DNA of 17,562 nucleotides from the NCBI GenBank assembly GCA_905215405.1, contig CAJMQE010000080.1, positions 1-17,562 of the forward strand, read 5' to 3'. The translations under genes were made by a program, and so were the position numbers. Below the pieces are notes generated by a model that did no database searches, was not told where the DNA came from, and was given only the letters and a program-made list of their open reading frames with translations. This DNA is from an uncultured bacterium. Its GTDB lineage: Bacteria; Bacillota; Clostridia; Lachnospirales; Lachnospiraceae. Of the stretch, positions 1 through 6,577 are shown in pieces (position 1 is the first letter of the stretch; every line of letters starts with the position of its first letter).

Positions 1-45
1 GAAAAAGTAAGAAAAAGCGAGTTAACAAGAGAAAAACTAAGATAA
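1..45 (+). CDS. C-terminal end of an unidentified upstream gene (partial)
   Basis: The first frame is open from the window edge for 14 codons, reading EKVRKSELTREKLR, and ends at TAA 43-45. A good ribosome binding site (GGAGGG, near 52-57) for the next frame follows almost at once, as expected between genes of one operon. The tail is short, basic and charged, and no family can be assigned from it. It could also be chance, because so few codons are visible. Confidence 0.35.
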   Translation, partial: EKVRKSELTREKLR

Positions 46-61
46 TTATGGGAGGGATTAT

Positions 62-239
62 ATGAATGTTCCATTTTTGGTAAAAGCAAAGAGTAGGAAA
101 TTTCACATAGACGAGTAGTGATTTTGTGTAAAGGAGGGCATGTGCTCGGAGCGACACTAGTAGGGAATAGATGGTTTATGCCTATGGATGTGACTAAAAT
201 AAAAGATCCAAGAAAGAATAGAAATTCAAAAAAATCATA
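62..239 (+). pseudogene. Decayed small helix-turn-helix protein gene (MerR/excisionase-like)
   Basis: An ATG at 62 follows a GGAGGG site but stops at 116-118 after 18 codons. In the +1 frame, from about 97 to 239, the sequence reads EISHRRVVILCKGGHVLGAT and then LVGNRWFMPMDVTK. This aligns with the intact HTH protein at 2363-2554 (DISSRRV, LCGEGRVVGA, GNLWLIPEDS). In that frame a TAG at 94-96 stands where the homologue has a Trp codon, and the N-terminal part lies in another frame. The gene has therefore lost its frame near 90 and carries a nonsense codon. It sits directly upstream of the HNH gene, as its homologue sits upstream of the EcoRI-type operon. Confidence 0.7.
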
Positions 240-249
240 GATAAAGAAA

Positions 250-1428
250 TTGGAAAAAGGTGAGATTGTGGCTGATTTAATAATAGATAAGAAATATTAT
301 AACACGCTAGATATAGAGGGATTTTCTCATATGATGAAGGATCCTTCATTTTGTTATAAGTTTTACTGGCTTGAAGCAATTATACAGCTCATCTCAGAAG
401 ATAAAAAAGAGTCAACTTACGAGGAAATCATTGACGAGATGATTTCTAATGCTTGGTATTCTGTCTTGGAATTCCACCTTCATTTAAGCGGATTATTTGG
501 TGAAGGTGTGATTAAGGATAACCTAGAAAAAGCGGTTAATAGATTAAAAATTCTTAGTGATTTGCCCAATAATGCAAGCAAGATAGAGATAAAAAATAAA
601 ATCAAAGAATTTGAAATAGATAAAAAGCTTCATAGCTATAAGATGGAGCTTACCAAGAATGTTCCAGTTAAGGCATTGTCAGGTTTTGCAAATCGTGGCA
701 CAGAGCAGATAGACTTGAACAGTAGTGCCGGAAGAATGATGGCCTATTACAATAGATTAAGTGAGTCAGAAATCTTGTTGCCATATACATTTGATGATAG
801 CCAAGGATTAAACAGGATCGTTACTTTTAACGATGATTGGATCCAAATGATTCAGGATAATACAGTTGCTATTTTAGGTTGGATACAATTAGAAAAAGTG
901 AAATGGCTTCAGAATAATAATCCGGAGGTTCCCGGGCTTGTATATAAAATGGTACCAATGGATGAGAAAATGCGAAAGCTAAACAATGTTCGTAAACTTT
1001 GGAAAGCCATACTAGAAGTGATACCTATAATTGATGTTTTCAAGGAGGAAGAAATTAAGATAGATGAATTTGACGTAGACCACTTTATTCCATGGTCATT
1101 TGTGATGAATGATGAATTGTGGAATCTCATGCCAATGGATTCATCTTGGAATTCTAAGAAGAGCAATAAGTTACCCCAGTGGGAGCAGTTCTTTGGTCGA
1201 TTTGCAGATAATCAGTTTATTTTATATGAGTTAATGTACACAAAGCCAGGAATTCATAAACTTTATGAAGGTTGCTATAGAGACAATCTACATTCTATAT
1301 GGGCCAATCAAGAGCTGTATCGTAAGGGAAATTCACAAGATGAATTCCGTGTTATCCTAGAAAAGAATATGCGTCCAGTGTATGATAGTGCAAGACGGCA
1401 AGGTTATGAAATTTGGAATATTGTATAG
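250..1428 (+). CDS. HNH endonuclease domain protein
   Basis: This is a 392-residue protein if the TTG at 250 is used. A GTG at 268, a few bases after an AAAAGGTGAG stretch, has better ribosome-binding-site spacing and may be the real start (386 residues). The C-terminal part carries an HNH nuclease signature: DVDHFIPW (His278), then NLMPMD (Asn292) and NSKKSNKLP (Asn301-Asn306). The N-terminal 250 residues are mostly helical and match nothing I recognise. HNH proteins of this shape act as metal-dependent DNA nucleases in defence loci and often partner with helicases or other subunits. It is followed 13 bp later by a nucleotide pyrophosphohydrolase gene, so the two are probably co-transcribed. 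Four GAATTC sites lie inside it (469, 1149, 1250, 1342). The nuclease domain is clear; the biological role is inferred. Confidence 0.8.
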   Translation: MEKGEIVADLIIDKKYYNTLDIEGFSHMMKDPSFCYKFYWLEAIIQLISEDKKESTYEEIIDEMISNAWYSVLEFHLHLSGLFGEGVIKDNLEKAVNRLKILSDLPNNASKIEIKNKIKEFEIDKKLHSYKMELTKNVPVKALSGFANRGTEQIDLNSSAGRMMAYYNRLSESEILLPYTFDDSQGLNRIVTFNDDWIQMIQDNTVAILGWIQLEKVKWLQNNNPEVPGLVYKMVPMDEKMRKLNNVRKLWKAILEVIPIIDVFKEEEIKIDEFDVDHFIPWSFVMNDELWNLMPMDSSWNSKKSNKLPQWEQFFGRFADNQFILYELMYTKPGIHKLYEGCYRDNLHSIWANQELYRKGNSQDEFRVILEKNMRPVYDSARRQGYEIWNIV

Positions 1429-1441
1429 GAGGGAACATTAG

Positions 1442-1759
1442 ATGAAGATACATAATAAATTAGTCCGAGATAAGATACCTGTGATAATTAAAAATGATGG
1501 AAAAACTTGTGTTACGCATGTTCTTTCTGACGAGGAATATATTGCAGCCTTGGAAACAAAATTAAACGAAGAAGTAATAGAATATCAAGTTGACAAAAAT
1601 CTTGAAGAGATGGCTGATGTATTGGAAGTACTTCAAGCGATTTGTGTAGCTAGGGGATATAGATTGGAAGAGCTTGAAGCGATGAGAAAGAAAAAGGCAG
1701 ATGAGCGTGGTGGCTTTGAGAATAGAATATTTTTGGAGTATGTTGAGGAGGGAAAGTAA
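1442..1759 (+). CDS. MazG-like nucleoside triphosphate pyrophosphohydrolase
   Basis: This 105-residue protein opens with HNKLVRDKIP, the hallmark of the small all-alpha NTP pyrophosphohydrolases related to MazG and HisE. The metal-binding pattern is visible as EEVIE (Glu44, Glu47) followed by EEMADVLE (Glu56, Asp59). Family members hydrolyse NTPs or dNTPs to the monophosphate and pyrophosphate and often serve as house-cleaning or nucleotide-depleting enzymes. The ATG at 1442 follows GGAGGG at 1429-1434 with suitable spacing. It lies 13 bp behind the HNH gene, and its stop (TAA 1757-1759) abuts a GTG start of a short truncated frame, so it was probably the middle gene of an operon whose last member is lost. 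The substrate cannot be read from sequence. Such genes recur in bacterial defence islands, which fits the neighbourhood. Confidence 0.85.
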   Translation: MKIHNKLVRDKIPVIIKNDGKTCVTHVLSDEEYIAALETKLNEEVIEYQVDKNLEEMADVLEVLQAICVARGYRLEELEAMRKKKADERGGFENRIFLEYVEEGK

Positions 1760-1873
1760 GTGTCGGAATGCATATATTCAAATTATCTAAATAAGTCGAT
1801 TTTGATATCGGGCTTTGCGAATCCAGTTGATAAGTGGGATATATTTTCGGGGTGCCTTGGAGCTAAATTGTAA
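1760..1873 (+). pseudogene. Truncated remnant of a third gene in the HNH operon
   Basis: A GTG at 1760 directly follows the TAA of the pyrophosphohydrolase gene and is served by GAGGAGGGAAAG just upstream, a typical translationally coupled start. The frame runs only 37 codons, including NKSILISGFANPVDKWD, and stops at TAA 1871-1873. The tight coupling suggests a real gene start, but the product is too short for a domain and I do not recognise it. The next 115 bp look non-coding, so the rest was probably deleted or displaced by a later insertion. A genuine 37-residue peptide is the alternative. Confidence 0.4.
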
Positions 1874-1926
1874 AAAGGGGAACGCAAAAATTTCAAAATA
1901 GAACATTTATAAAATATATTGTAGCG

Positions 1927-1955
1927 AATGATTTTGAATACAAAAACAAATCATT
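1927..1955. repeat. Small inverted repeat in the left flank
   Basis: AATGATTT at 1927-1934 and AAATCATT at 1948-1955 form a perfect 8-bp inverted repeat with a 13-nt spacer. It lies between the truncated ORF and the left attachment site, in AT-rich DNA that contains TATAAA- and TATATT-like sequences. It may be an operator or a chance hairpin. No poly-T tract follows, so it is not a convincing terminator. Confidence 0.3.
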
Positions 1956-1988
1956 TATGAGCAAGAAGCGAAGGAGATATAAAAGAGA

Positions 1989-2036
1989 TTGATAAAAGTT
2001 TTATTCATCTGCCACGGCACTCCAGTTTTACTATAA
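1989..2036 (+). pseudogene. 5' fragment of the LMW tyrosine phosphatase gene at the left junction
   Basis: The frame starts TTG and reads MIKVLFICHGTPVLL before TAA. The first ten residues match the start of the intact phosphatase at 16467 (MIKVLFVCHG), and the homology ends abruptly after GGCA. AAGGAG at 1971-1976 lies 12 nt before the TTG, the same spacing as AAGGAG (16449-16454) before the intact ATG. The fragment is best read as the original 5' end of the target gene, cut off when the element inserted, with element DNA following from about 2020. Confidence 0.75.
1990..2019. other. Left attachment core (attL candidate)
   Basis: These 30 bp match 16468-16497 in 27 of 30 positions. Both begin TGATAAAAGT and end TGCCACGGCA, with three scattered differences. 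The sequences diverge on both outer sides, which is the pattern of a direct repeat made by site-specific integration. The true crossover region is probably one of the identical 10-bp blocks. A tyrosine recombinase gene lies near the other copy. Confidence 0.7.
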
Positions 2037-2107
2037 ATCATACCTTTGTAAACTTGGGCAAGACAGGGCATAATATGGCGGAAAGCCTTGCAAATACTAC
2101 GGTTTCG

Positions 2108-2185
2108 ACTACTAAGGGACATAGGGGATGAGGCAGAATAGTCAAAGAAATTGGGAGAAATCCTTAGTAGTAATTGACTACTAAG
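2108..2185. repeat. Left-end integrase arm-type repeats
   Basis: ACTACTAAG occurs at 2108-2116 and 2177-2185. CTTAGTAGT at 2163-2171 pairs with the latter as a perfect 9-bp inverted repeat with a 5-nt spacer. A degraded copy (ATACTACGG) lies near 2094. The same TTAGTAGTAA/TTACTACTAA family recurs at the right end (16296-16348), at a similar distance from the core. Tn916-family integrases bind such short repeats near both ends through their N-terminal domain, so these are probable arm sites. Binding is inferred. Confidence 0.65.
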
Positions 2186-2212
2186 CGATGGCACATATAC
2201 AAAACTTTTAAC

Positions 2213-2263
2213 AAATAAAGCCGCAATCAATGGTAGCTGTGCTGCCGGGATTGTGGCTTATTT
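2213..2263. repeat. Inverted repeat inside the left end
   Basis: AAATAAAGCCGCAATC (2213-2228) and GATTGTGGCTTATTT (2249-2263) form a roughly 15-bp stem with one bulged A and one G-U pair around a 20-nt loop. No T-run follows on the plus strand. It could stop transcription entering the R-M operon from the left, or be a structural part of the element end. Nothing else is visible between 1873 and 2311 beyond this, the attachment core and the arm repeats. Confidence 0.5.
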
Positions 2264-2311
2264 GATAAGATAGGTAAAAAAAGAATCTTTGAAAATTTAC
2301 GATGGATTTAA

Positions 2312-2340
2312 TTGAATTTATTCCGGATTTGGAATATAAT
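2312..2340 (+). promoter_or_regulatory. Promoter of the EcoRI-type restriction-modification operon
   Basis: TTGAAT (2312-2317) and TATAAT (2335-2340) are separated by 17 bp, close to the sigma-A consensus. Transcription would start near 2347, shortly before the GGAGG site (2351-2355) of the first small gene. No other promoter is obvious between this gene and the nuclease. Confidence 0.65.
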
Positions 2341-2362
2341 AAATTTGAATGGAGGAAGAAGT

Positions 2363-2554
2363 ATGGAGTACTTAACATCCAATGAGATAGCACGTAAATG
2401 GGATATTTCAAGTCGAAGAGTTAGAAAACTTTGCGGTGAAGGTAGAGTCGTTGGTGCCGTTCAAAAAGGAAATTTGTGGTTGATACCAGAAGATTCAATA
2501 AAACCAGAAGAGTTTCAGAGAGGAAGAAAAAAACAATTTGATATAAAGGAATAG
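2363..2554 (+). CDS. Small helix-turn-helix protein heading the R-M operon
   Basis: This 63-residue protein reads MEYLTSNEIARKWDISSRRV at its N-terminus, the layout of small MerR/excisionase-like HTH proteins (HTH_17 type): helix-turn-helix at about residues 3-30, then a wing (GNLWLIPEDS, about 41-50) and a basic tail. The ATG at 2363 follows GGAGG (2351-2355) with normal spacing, so it is preferred over an upstream in-frame ATG at 2312 that lacks a ribosome binding site and overlaps the promoter. It precedes the first methyltransferase by 29 bp in the same direction. A regulator of the downstream operon is the natural guess. Classical R-M controller (C) proteins belong to a different, Cro-like fold, so that role is inference. 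A decayed homologue lies at 62-239. Confidence 0.75.
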   Translation: MEYLTSNEIARKWDISSRRVRKLCGEGRVVGAVQKGNLWLIPEDSIKPEEFQRGRKKQFDIKE

Positions 2555-2583
2555 TATCAAATTATATAAAGGAGGTTGCTATT

Positions 2584-3507
2584 ATGGCGATTCATAATAA
2601 ATCCCATAATAATCATGCGTTGATGTCTTTAAACAAGATGCGAAAAGAGGAAAGTTTAAAACATAAGACGGCATCTGATTATGAAGTTCCAAAGGAAATA
2701 AAGATACTTCATAGGATTTCGGATTGTGGTGAGTTCCTAAAACAGCTTCCAGATAATTCAGTTCAATTAATTTGTATAGATCCGCCATACAATCTAGAAC
2801 TTGCAGGATGGGACATATATGATGATTACATTGAATGGGCATCAAAATGGATAGATGAAGCATATAGAGTACTAGCAAATAATGGAAGTATGGTTATTTT
2901 TGGTGGTATACAATTTAGAGATGTTAAATCGGGAGATTTGCTTGATATCATACAGTATATAAGAAAACATACGAAATTTAAGCTAATCAATACAATAATA
3001 TGGCATTACAAAAATGGAATGTCAGCACATCGTTTCTTTGCTAATAGACATGAAGAAGCAATTTGGCTCACGAAATCAAACGATTACTATTTTGATTTGG
3101 ATTCAGTACGAGTTCCGTATTCGGAGGAGGATTTGAAACTTGCTTTAAAAGATAAAAGATTAAATCCGGAGACTACAAGAAAAGGTAAAAATCCAACGAA
3201 TGTATGGGAAATAGGAAGATTGAATGGGAATAGTAAAGAACGAGTAGGGCATCCTACGCAGAAACCGGTTGCTATAATAGAACGCTTTGTAAGAGCTTTA
3301 TCTTATCCAGGTTCGATTGTATTAGATTTTTTTGCAGGAAGCGGAACAGTTGGTAGAGTATGCATAAAAGAGGGGAGAAATTGTTTGATGTGTGATAGTG
3401 ATGAGAACTCTCTTGCATATTTTGAAAAGCATCTTGTATTGATGGAAGGACTTGGACAAAGTACTAATTATATAAAAGTAGATAATATTGATAATTTTTT
3501 TGAATAA
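2584..3507 (+). CDS. rsrIM: M.RsrI-like beta-class adenine-N6 DNA methyltransferase
   Basis: This 307-residue protein has the beta-class order: catalytic motif IV DPPYNL at 66-71 precedes the S-adenosylmethionine-binding motif I FFAGSGT at 249-255, with GHPTQKP at 222-228 in front. Stretches such as DKRLNPE, KNPTNVW and RLNGNS resemble M.RsrI as I recall it, the methyltransferase that partners an EcoRI isoschizomer. The expected reaction is transfer of a methyl group to an adenine N6 in GAATTC. The ATG at 2584 follows AAAGGAGG with good spacing. It is the first enzyme gene of the operon, 20 bp ahead of the EcoRI-like nuclease, so it can protect the host before the nuclease accumulates. The class is certain; the GAATTC specificity rests on resemblance and on the adjacent nuclease. 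Confidence 0.88.
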   Translation: MAIHNKSHNNHALMSLNKMRKEESLKHKTASDYEVPKEIKILHRISDCGEFLKQLPDNSVQLICIDPPYNLELAGWDIYDDYIEWASKWIDEAYRVLANNGSMVIFGGIQFRDVKSGDLLDIIQYIRKHTKFKLINTIIWHYKNGMSAHRFFANRHEEAIWLTKSNDYYFDLDSVRVPYSEEDLKLALKDKRLNPETTRKGKNPTNVWEIGRLNGNSKERVGHPTQKPVAIIERFVRALSYPGSIVLDFFAGSGTVGRVCIKEGRNCLMCDSDENSLAYFEKHLVLMEGLGQSTNYIKVDNIDNFFE

Positions 3508-3527
3508 AATCAAAGGAGACGCATAAG

Positions 3528-4358
3528 ATGAAAAAAGGACAATCAAATAGATTAACAGATCAGCAAAAAGAAGGACAAGGACCTATCACAATATTTCATA
3601 AGGATGCTCAAATACATGACGCAGAGGTAGGAGATACATCGTTGTTTGTAAAGAAACAGCTTGAACATGAATTTCCTATGCTAAAGTTTCGATATAGAAA
3701 GGATTTGACAAAAAAAGAAATTAATGCGGCTCTTAAAAAAATTGATGATTATTTGGGACAAACTTTATTTGTAGAAAGTGCAAGCATTAAACCAGATGGT
3801 GGAATTATTGAAGTACAAGATGACAATGGAAACTGGCGTGTAGTAGTTGTCTCTGAGGCTAAGCATCAAGGAAAAGATATTGAAAATATTAAGGCTGGAA
3901 AACTTGTAGGAAAGAATAATAATCAAGACCTTATGGCAGCAGGTAATGCTATAGAAAGAGCATATAAAAATGTTAATGAGATTGCTAACTTTATGCTTGC
4001 AGAGAATTATTTCCCATATATTCTTTTCTTGGAAGGTTCTAATTTCTTAACTGAGAATGTTGTTGTTACAAGACCAGATGGAAGAGTTGTTACTTTGGTG
4101 TATAATGATGGAATGCTGAATCGTCTTGATAGACTTACTGCGGCAAATTATGGTATGCCTATTAATACAAATTTGTGTGAGAACCGATTCGTAAAATGTA
4201 ATGGAGCAACAATAATGTTACAGGCAGCTTCGATATATACAAAAGGCGAAGGCGGTCATTGGAATGATAAAGATATGATTGAGATTATGATGGATGTTGC
4301 TAGAACGTCATTAAAAATGCTGGGAAAGGATTTGTTTGCTCAGCTTACAAAGAAGTAG
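3528..4358 (+). CDS. ecoRIR: EcoRI-family type II restriction endonuclease (predicted GAATTC)
   Basis: At 276 residues this is almost exactly the size of EcoRI, and the resemblance runs from end to end: SNRLT, INAALKKID, SIKPDGG, EAKHQGKD, LMAAGNAIER, FLEGSNFLTEN, TRPDGRVV, LNRLDRLTAANYGMPIN and IMLQAASIYT. The catalytic PD-(D/E)XK residues of EcoRI (Asp91, Glu111, Lys113) correspond to Asp90, Glu110 and Lys112 here (PDGG...SEAK), so it should be active. EcoRI family enzymes work as homodimers and cut G^AATTC in a Mg2+-dependent way. The recognition elements, including the AAGNAIER helix and TAANYGMP, are preserved, so specificity is probably unchanged. The ATG at 3528 follows AAAGGAGACG. Methyltransferase genes lie on both sides. 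No frameshift or missing residue is seen. Confidence 0.95.
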   Translation: MKKGQSNRLTDQQKEGQGPITIFHKDAQIHDAEVGDTSLFVKKQLEHEFPMLKFRYRKDLTKKEINAALKKIDDYLGQTLFVESASIKPDGGIIEVQDDNGNWRVVVVSEAKHQGKDIENIKAGKLVGKNNNQDLMAAGNAIERAYKNVNEIANFMLAENYFPYILFLEGSNFLTENVVVTRPDGRVVTLVYNDGMLNRLDRLTAANYGMPINTNLCENRFVKCNGATIMLQAASIYTKGEGGHWNDKDMIEIMMDVARTSLKMLGKDLFAQLTKK

Positions 4359-4367
4359 GGAAATGAA

Positions 4368-5285
4368 ATGAAAAAAAGAGTAGTTGATCATGCCATTTTA
4401 GATAATGCAAAGGCTAATAAAAAAGACGAGTTTTATACTCAAATGATAGATATTGAAAAGGAAATGATTCATTACACAAAGCATTTTAGAGATAAAATTA
4501 TTTATTGTAATTGTGATAATCCCGAGATGTCGAATTTTTGGAAATATTTTTATAATAATTTTCATGAATTAGGGTTACGTGAGTTATTTGCAACATTTTA
4601 TGGAGAAGGCGCAAGTTTTTATAGGTATGATGGAGTAAATATTATAGTCATGCCTCTTCAAGGAAATGGCGATTTTAGAAGTGAAGAATGTGTTCGGATT
4701 TTGGAACAGAGTGATGTAGTGGTGACTAACCCGCCATTTTCTTTGTTTCGTGAATATATAAGTCAATTAGATAATTATAATAAAGATTATTTGATAATAA
4801 GTAATATTAATGCTATCACATATAAGGAAGTATTTCCTTTGATTCAAGCAAATAAAGCTTGGTTAGGAGTGTGCTTTGGAAGAGGAATATCTGGATTTAT
4901 AGTACCAGAAAACTATGAGTTATATGGAACGGAAACAATGGTTGATGAAAATGGAGATAGAATTATTTCTCCTAATAATTGTATGTGGCTGACTTCCTTG
5001 GATAATGAAAAAAGACATCAGCCTATTGAGCTTGTAAAAAAATATGAAGGCAATGAAGCTGCATATCCGTTTTATGATAATTACAATGGAATAAATGTGA
5101 ATAAAACGCAGGATATTCCAGCTGATTTTATGGGAGCGATGGGAGTTCCTATTACATTTTTAAATAAATATGACCCTGAGCAGTTTGAAATTATTAAATT
5201 TAGAAAAGGTGATGATGATAAGGACCTGAGGATTAACGGGAAAGCACCATATTTCCGCATTCTTATCAGAAGAAAAGTAGCCTAA
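4368..5285 (+). CDS. ecoRIM: M.EcoRI-type adenine-N6 DNA methyltransferase
   Basis: This 305-residue protein resembles M.EcoRI throughout: KKDEFYTQ, YCNCDNPEMSNFWKYF, GDFRSEE, VVTNPPFSLFREY, SGFIVPE.YELYGTE, GNRIISPNNC-like (DRIISPNNC), INVNKT, MGVPITFL and GKAPYFRILI. The catalytic motif is NPPF at 121-124. M.EcoRI methylates the second adenine of GAATTC as a monomer. It begins 9 bp after the nuclease stop and ends at a strong hairpin, so it is the last gene of the operon. This family is unrelated to the beta-class enzyme at 2584-3507, yet both are expected to modify the same site. No truncation or motif loss is visible, so both look functional. A regulatory or redundancy role for the second enzyme is inference. 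Confidence 0.92.
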   Translation: MKKRVVDHAILDNAKANKKDEFYTQMIDIEKEMIHYTKHFRDKIIYCNCDNPEMSNFWKYFYNNFHELGLRELFATFYGEGASFYRYDGVNIIVMPLQGNGDFRSEECVRILEQSDVVVTNPPFSLFREYISQLDNYNKDYLIISNINAITYKEVFPLIQANKAWLGVCFGRGISGFIVPENYELYGTETMVDENGDRIISPNNCMWLTSLDNEKRHQPIELVKKYEGNEAAYPFYDNYNGINVNKTQDIPADFMGAMGVPITFLNKYDPEQFEIIKFRKGDDDKDLRINGKAPYFRILIRRKVA

Positions 5286-5289
5286 AGAT

Positions 5290-5330
5290 AGCAGGCGTAA
5301 AATGGATATTTATTTTATGCCTGCTTTTAT
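5290..5330 (+). terminator. Strong terminator after the R-M operon
   Basis: AGCAGGCGTAAAAT (5290-5303) pairs with ATTTTATGCCTGCT (5312-5325) to form a 14-bp stem with one G-U pair and an 8-nt loop, followed by TTTAT. It separates the plus-strand operon from the convergent minus-strand methyltransferase (5343-6056) and probably works for both directions. Confidence 0.8.
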
Positions 5331-5342
5331 GTTGCACATAAA

Positions 5343-6056
5343 CTAATATTTGGATAGTCTTTCAAGGGAGGCTTGTACGTATAAAGAATCTATATCGGTT
5401 CCGATGAATCGCCTATTATTTTTTAGTGATGCAGCTCCTGTTGTTGCAACACCCATAAATGGGTCAAAGACTATATCGTTAGGGTTGGATGCTATTAAGA
5501 GCAGATGCTCGATAAGAGCGAGAGGTTTTTGAGTTGGATGTTTAGGGAAAGATATTCTTTCTGGAGGTAAGCAAGAGGGACATTCAAAAAAATTGTGCAT
5601 GTTATCTTGTGATGAAAAATTCCAAGTATGTCCCTTGTTCCAAAGACATATAATAAATTCACAACTATTTAAAAAACTATTATGATATACACTTTGCGTT
5701 GGTGTTGTTTTATGCCAAACAAATATTTGAAAGGTAGAGAATAAAGGGTTAAAGGCGTCATACCATTGACCAAGTAATGAATAACTTGTAAATATAAATA
5801 TATTACCTGTAGGTTTTATTATGCGTGTAAAAGGATCAATATAATCTGTAGGGCATATTGGTTTTTTGTCCCACTCAGCGATATCGTTATTTATTGTTTT
5901 TCCATTGTTAAGATGAATATTTCCCCTAGAAAAAGGGGCTAAATTGTAAGGTGGGTCTGTTAGAATTAGATCTATAGATGAGTCCGGTAATCTTTGCATT
6001 AATTCGAGATTATCTTCATTAAAAAGCTTATATTTTTTTGTGTTAGTGCTGAACAA
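5343..6056 (-). CDS. Third DNA methyltransferase (beta class, N6-adenine or N4-cytosine)
   Basis: This 237-residue protein has motif IV TDPPYNL (Asp34-Tyr37), HPTQKP at 173-178 and motif I DPFMGVATTG (198-207), the beta-class order. Motif I is slightly unusual, with GVATT in place of the common GSGTT. It starts with TTG at 6056, directly after the TAA of the regulator gene. The AGGAGG that serves it lies inside the regulator's last codons, so translation is coupled. No cognate nuclease lies nearby, and its sequence differs clearly from both EcoRI-linked enzymes. It is probably a solitary methyltransferase with its own specificity, of the kind common in phages and mobile elements. Target base and site cannot be read from sequence. 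Confidence 0.85.
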   Translation of the reverse strand: MFSTNTKKYKLFNEDNLELMQRLPDSSIDLILTDPPYNLAPFSRGNIHLNNGKTINNDIAEWDKKPICPTDYIDPFTRIIKPTGNIFIFTSYSLLGQWYDAFNPLFSTFQIFVWHKTTPTQSVYHNSFLNSCEFIICLWNKGHTWNFSSQDNMHNFFECPSCLPPERISFPKHPTQKPLALIEHLLLIASNPNDIVFDPFMGVATTGAASLKNNRRFIGTDIDSLYVQASLERLSKY

Positions 6057-6314
6057 TTATTCCTCCTGATTTGTCTTTTTATTTTGATTTTTGTTTGTAG
6101 ATTCTACCTCATCATCGGGGATGAAAACGAGGATGTCGTTAGGAGTGCAATCCAATGCGGTACAAATGCTTTCGACTTTATCTAAAGCGATGTACTGACC
6201 AGTTTTTATTTTTGAAATGATATTGGCAGAAATATTAGCTAATCTCATAAGTTGGGAATTTGATATTTCTCTTTCAATAAGAATGTGTTGTAATTTTTTA
6301 TAACTTACGCCCAT
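6057..6314 (-). CDS. Cro/C1-type HTH regulator coupled to the third methyltransferase
   Basis: This 85-residue protein begins MGVSYKKLQHILIEREISNS and contains a Cro/C1-type HTH (about residues 6-60) with SANIISKIKTGQ as the turn and recognition helix, then ALDCTPNDIL typical of small YozG-like regulators. The C-terminal tail is polar and Asn/Lys rich. The ATG at 6314 is preferred because GGAGG sits just upstream on the minus strand; an upstream in-frame ATG at 6365 lies in the promoter. Proteins of this kind are commonly paired with DNA methyltransferases, and the adjacent stop and start (TAATTG) ties the two together here. It probably controls its own promoter, which contains a TCAC...GTGA inverted repeat. 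It is not linked to the EcoRI-type operon by orientation. Confidence 0.8.
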   Translation of the reverse strand: MGVSYKKLQHILIEREISNSQLMRLANISANIISKIKTGQYIALDKVESICTALDCTPNDILVFIPDDEVESTNKNQNKKTNQEE

Positions 6315-6336
6315 TTTGTAACCTCCATGATTGAAA

Positions 6337-6365
6337 AGGATATCACGTTTCTGTGAAAAAATCAA
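6337..6365 (-). promoter_or_regulatory. Promoter for the regulator and third methyltransferase
   Basis: On the minus strand TTGATT (6365-6360) and TATCCT (6342-6337) are 17 bp apart, and the -10 is preceded by TGA, an extended -10 feature. The spacer contains TCAC-AGAAAC-GTGA, a short inverted repeat that could be an autoregulatory operator for the adjacent HTH protein. Confidence 0.5.
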
Positions 6366-6425
6366 TATATATGTGAATGAAGGTAAGGGGATAATAATCT
6401 CTACAGATTATGGGCGGGAAGACCG

Positions 6426-6470
6426 ATGCCCCCTCATACGCATATTTTCGCAAAATTGTATAGGGGGTAT
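6426..6470. repeat. Long nested hairpin in the 6365-6578 intergenic stretch
   Basis: ATGCCCCCTCATAC (6426-6439) and GTATAGGGGGTAT (6458-6470) form an imperfect inverted repeat. Its 18-nt interior contains a second one, ATTTT-CGC-AAAAT. The whole is a stacked, G/C-anchored cruciform in otherwise AT-rich DNA. No T-run follows on either side. It may be a structured RNA leader, a nick or packaging site, or a relic of another element. Apart from this and the promoter, I see nothing else in the stretch. Confidence 0.5.
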
Positions 6471-6577
6471 TCTGAGAAGAAATCCATATATGTAATAAGA
6501 TCAAAAGTGAATAAAGAAAATGAAAGCTGAACGAACATAGCATAATTAAAAATTGTATCGTTCCGCCGAAAAGTATA

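Noticed and set aside
1955..2411. Minus-strand open frames of 91 and 67 codons across the left attachment region
   Set aside because: No ribosome binding site, no recognisable domain, and they run over the attachment core, arm repeats and R-M promoter; chance frames.
2363..2554. Calling the small HTH protein a classical restriction-modification C protein
   Set aside because: C proteins are Cro/C1-type HTH proteins with C-boxes upstream; this one is an HTH_17-type protein and no C-box is obvious.
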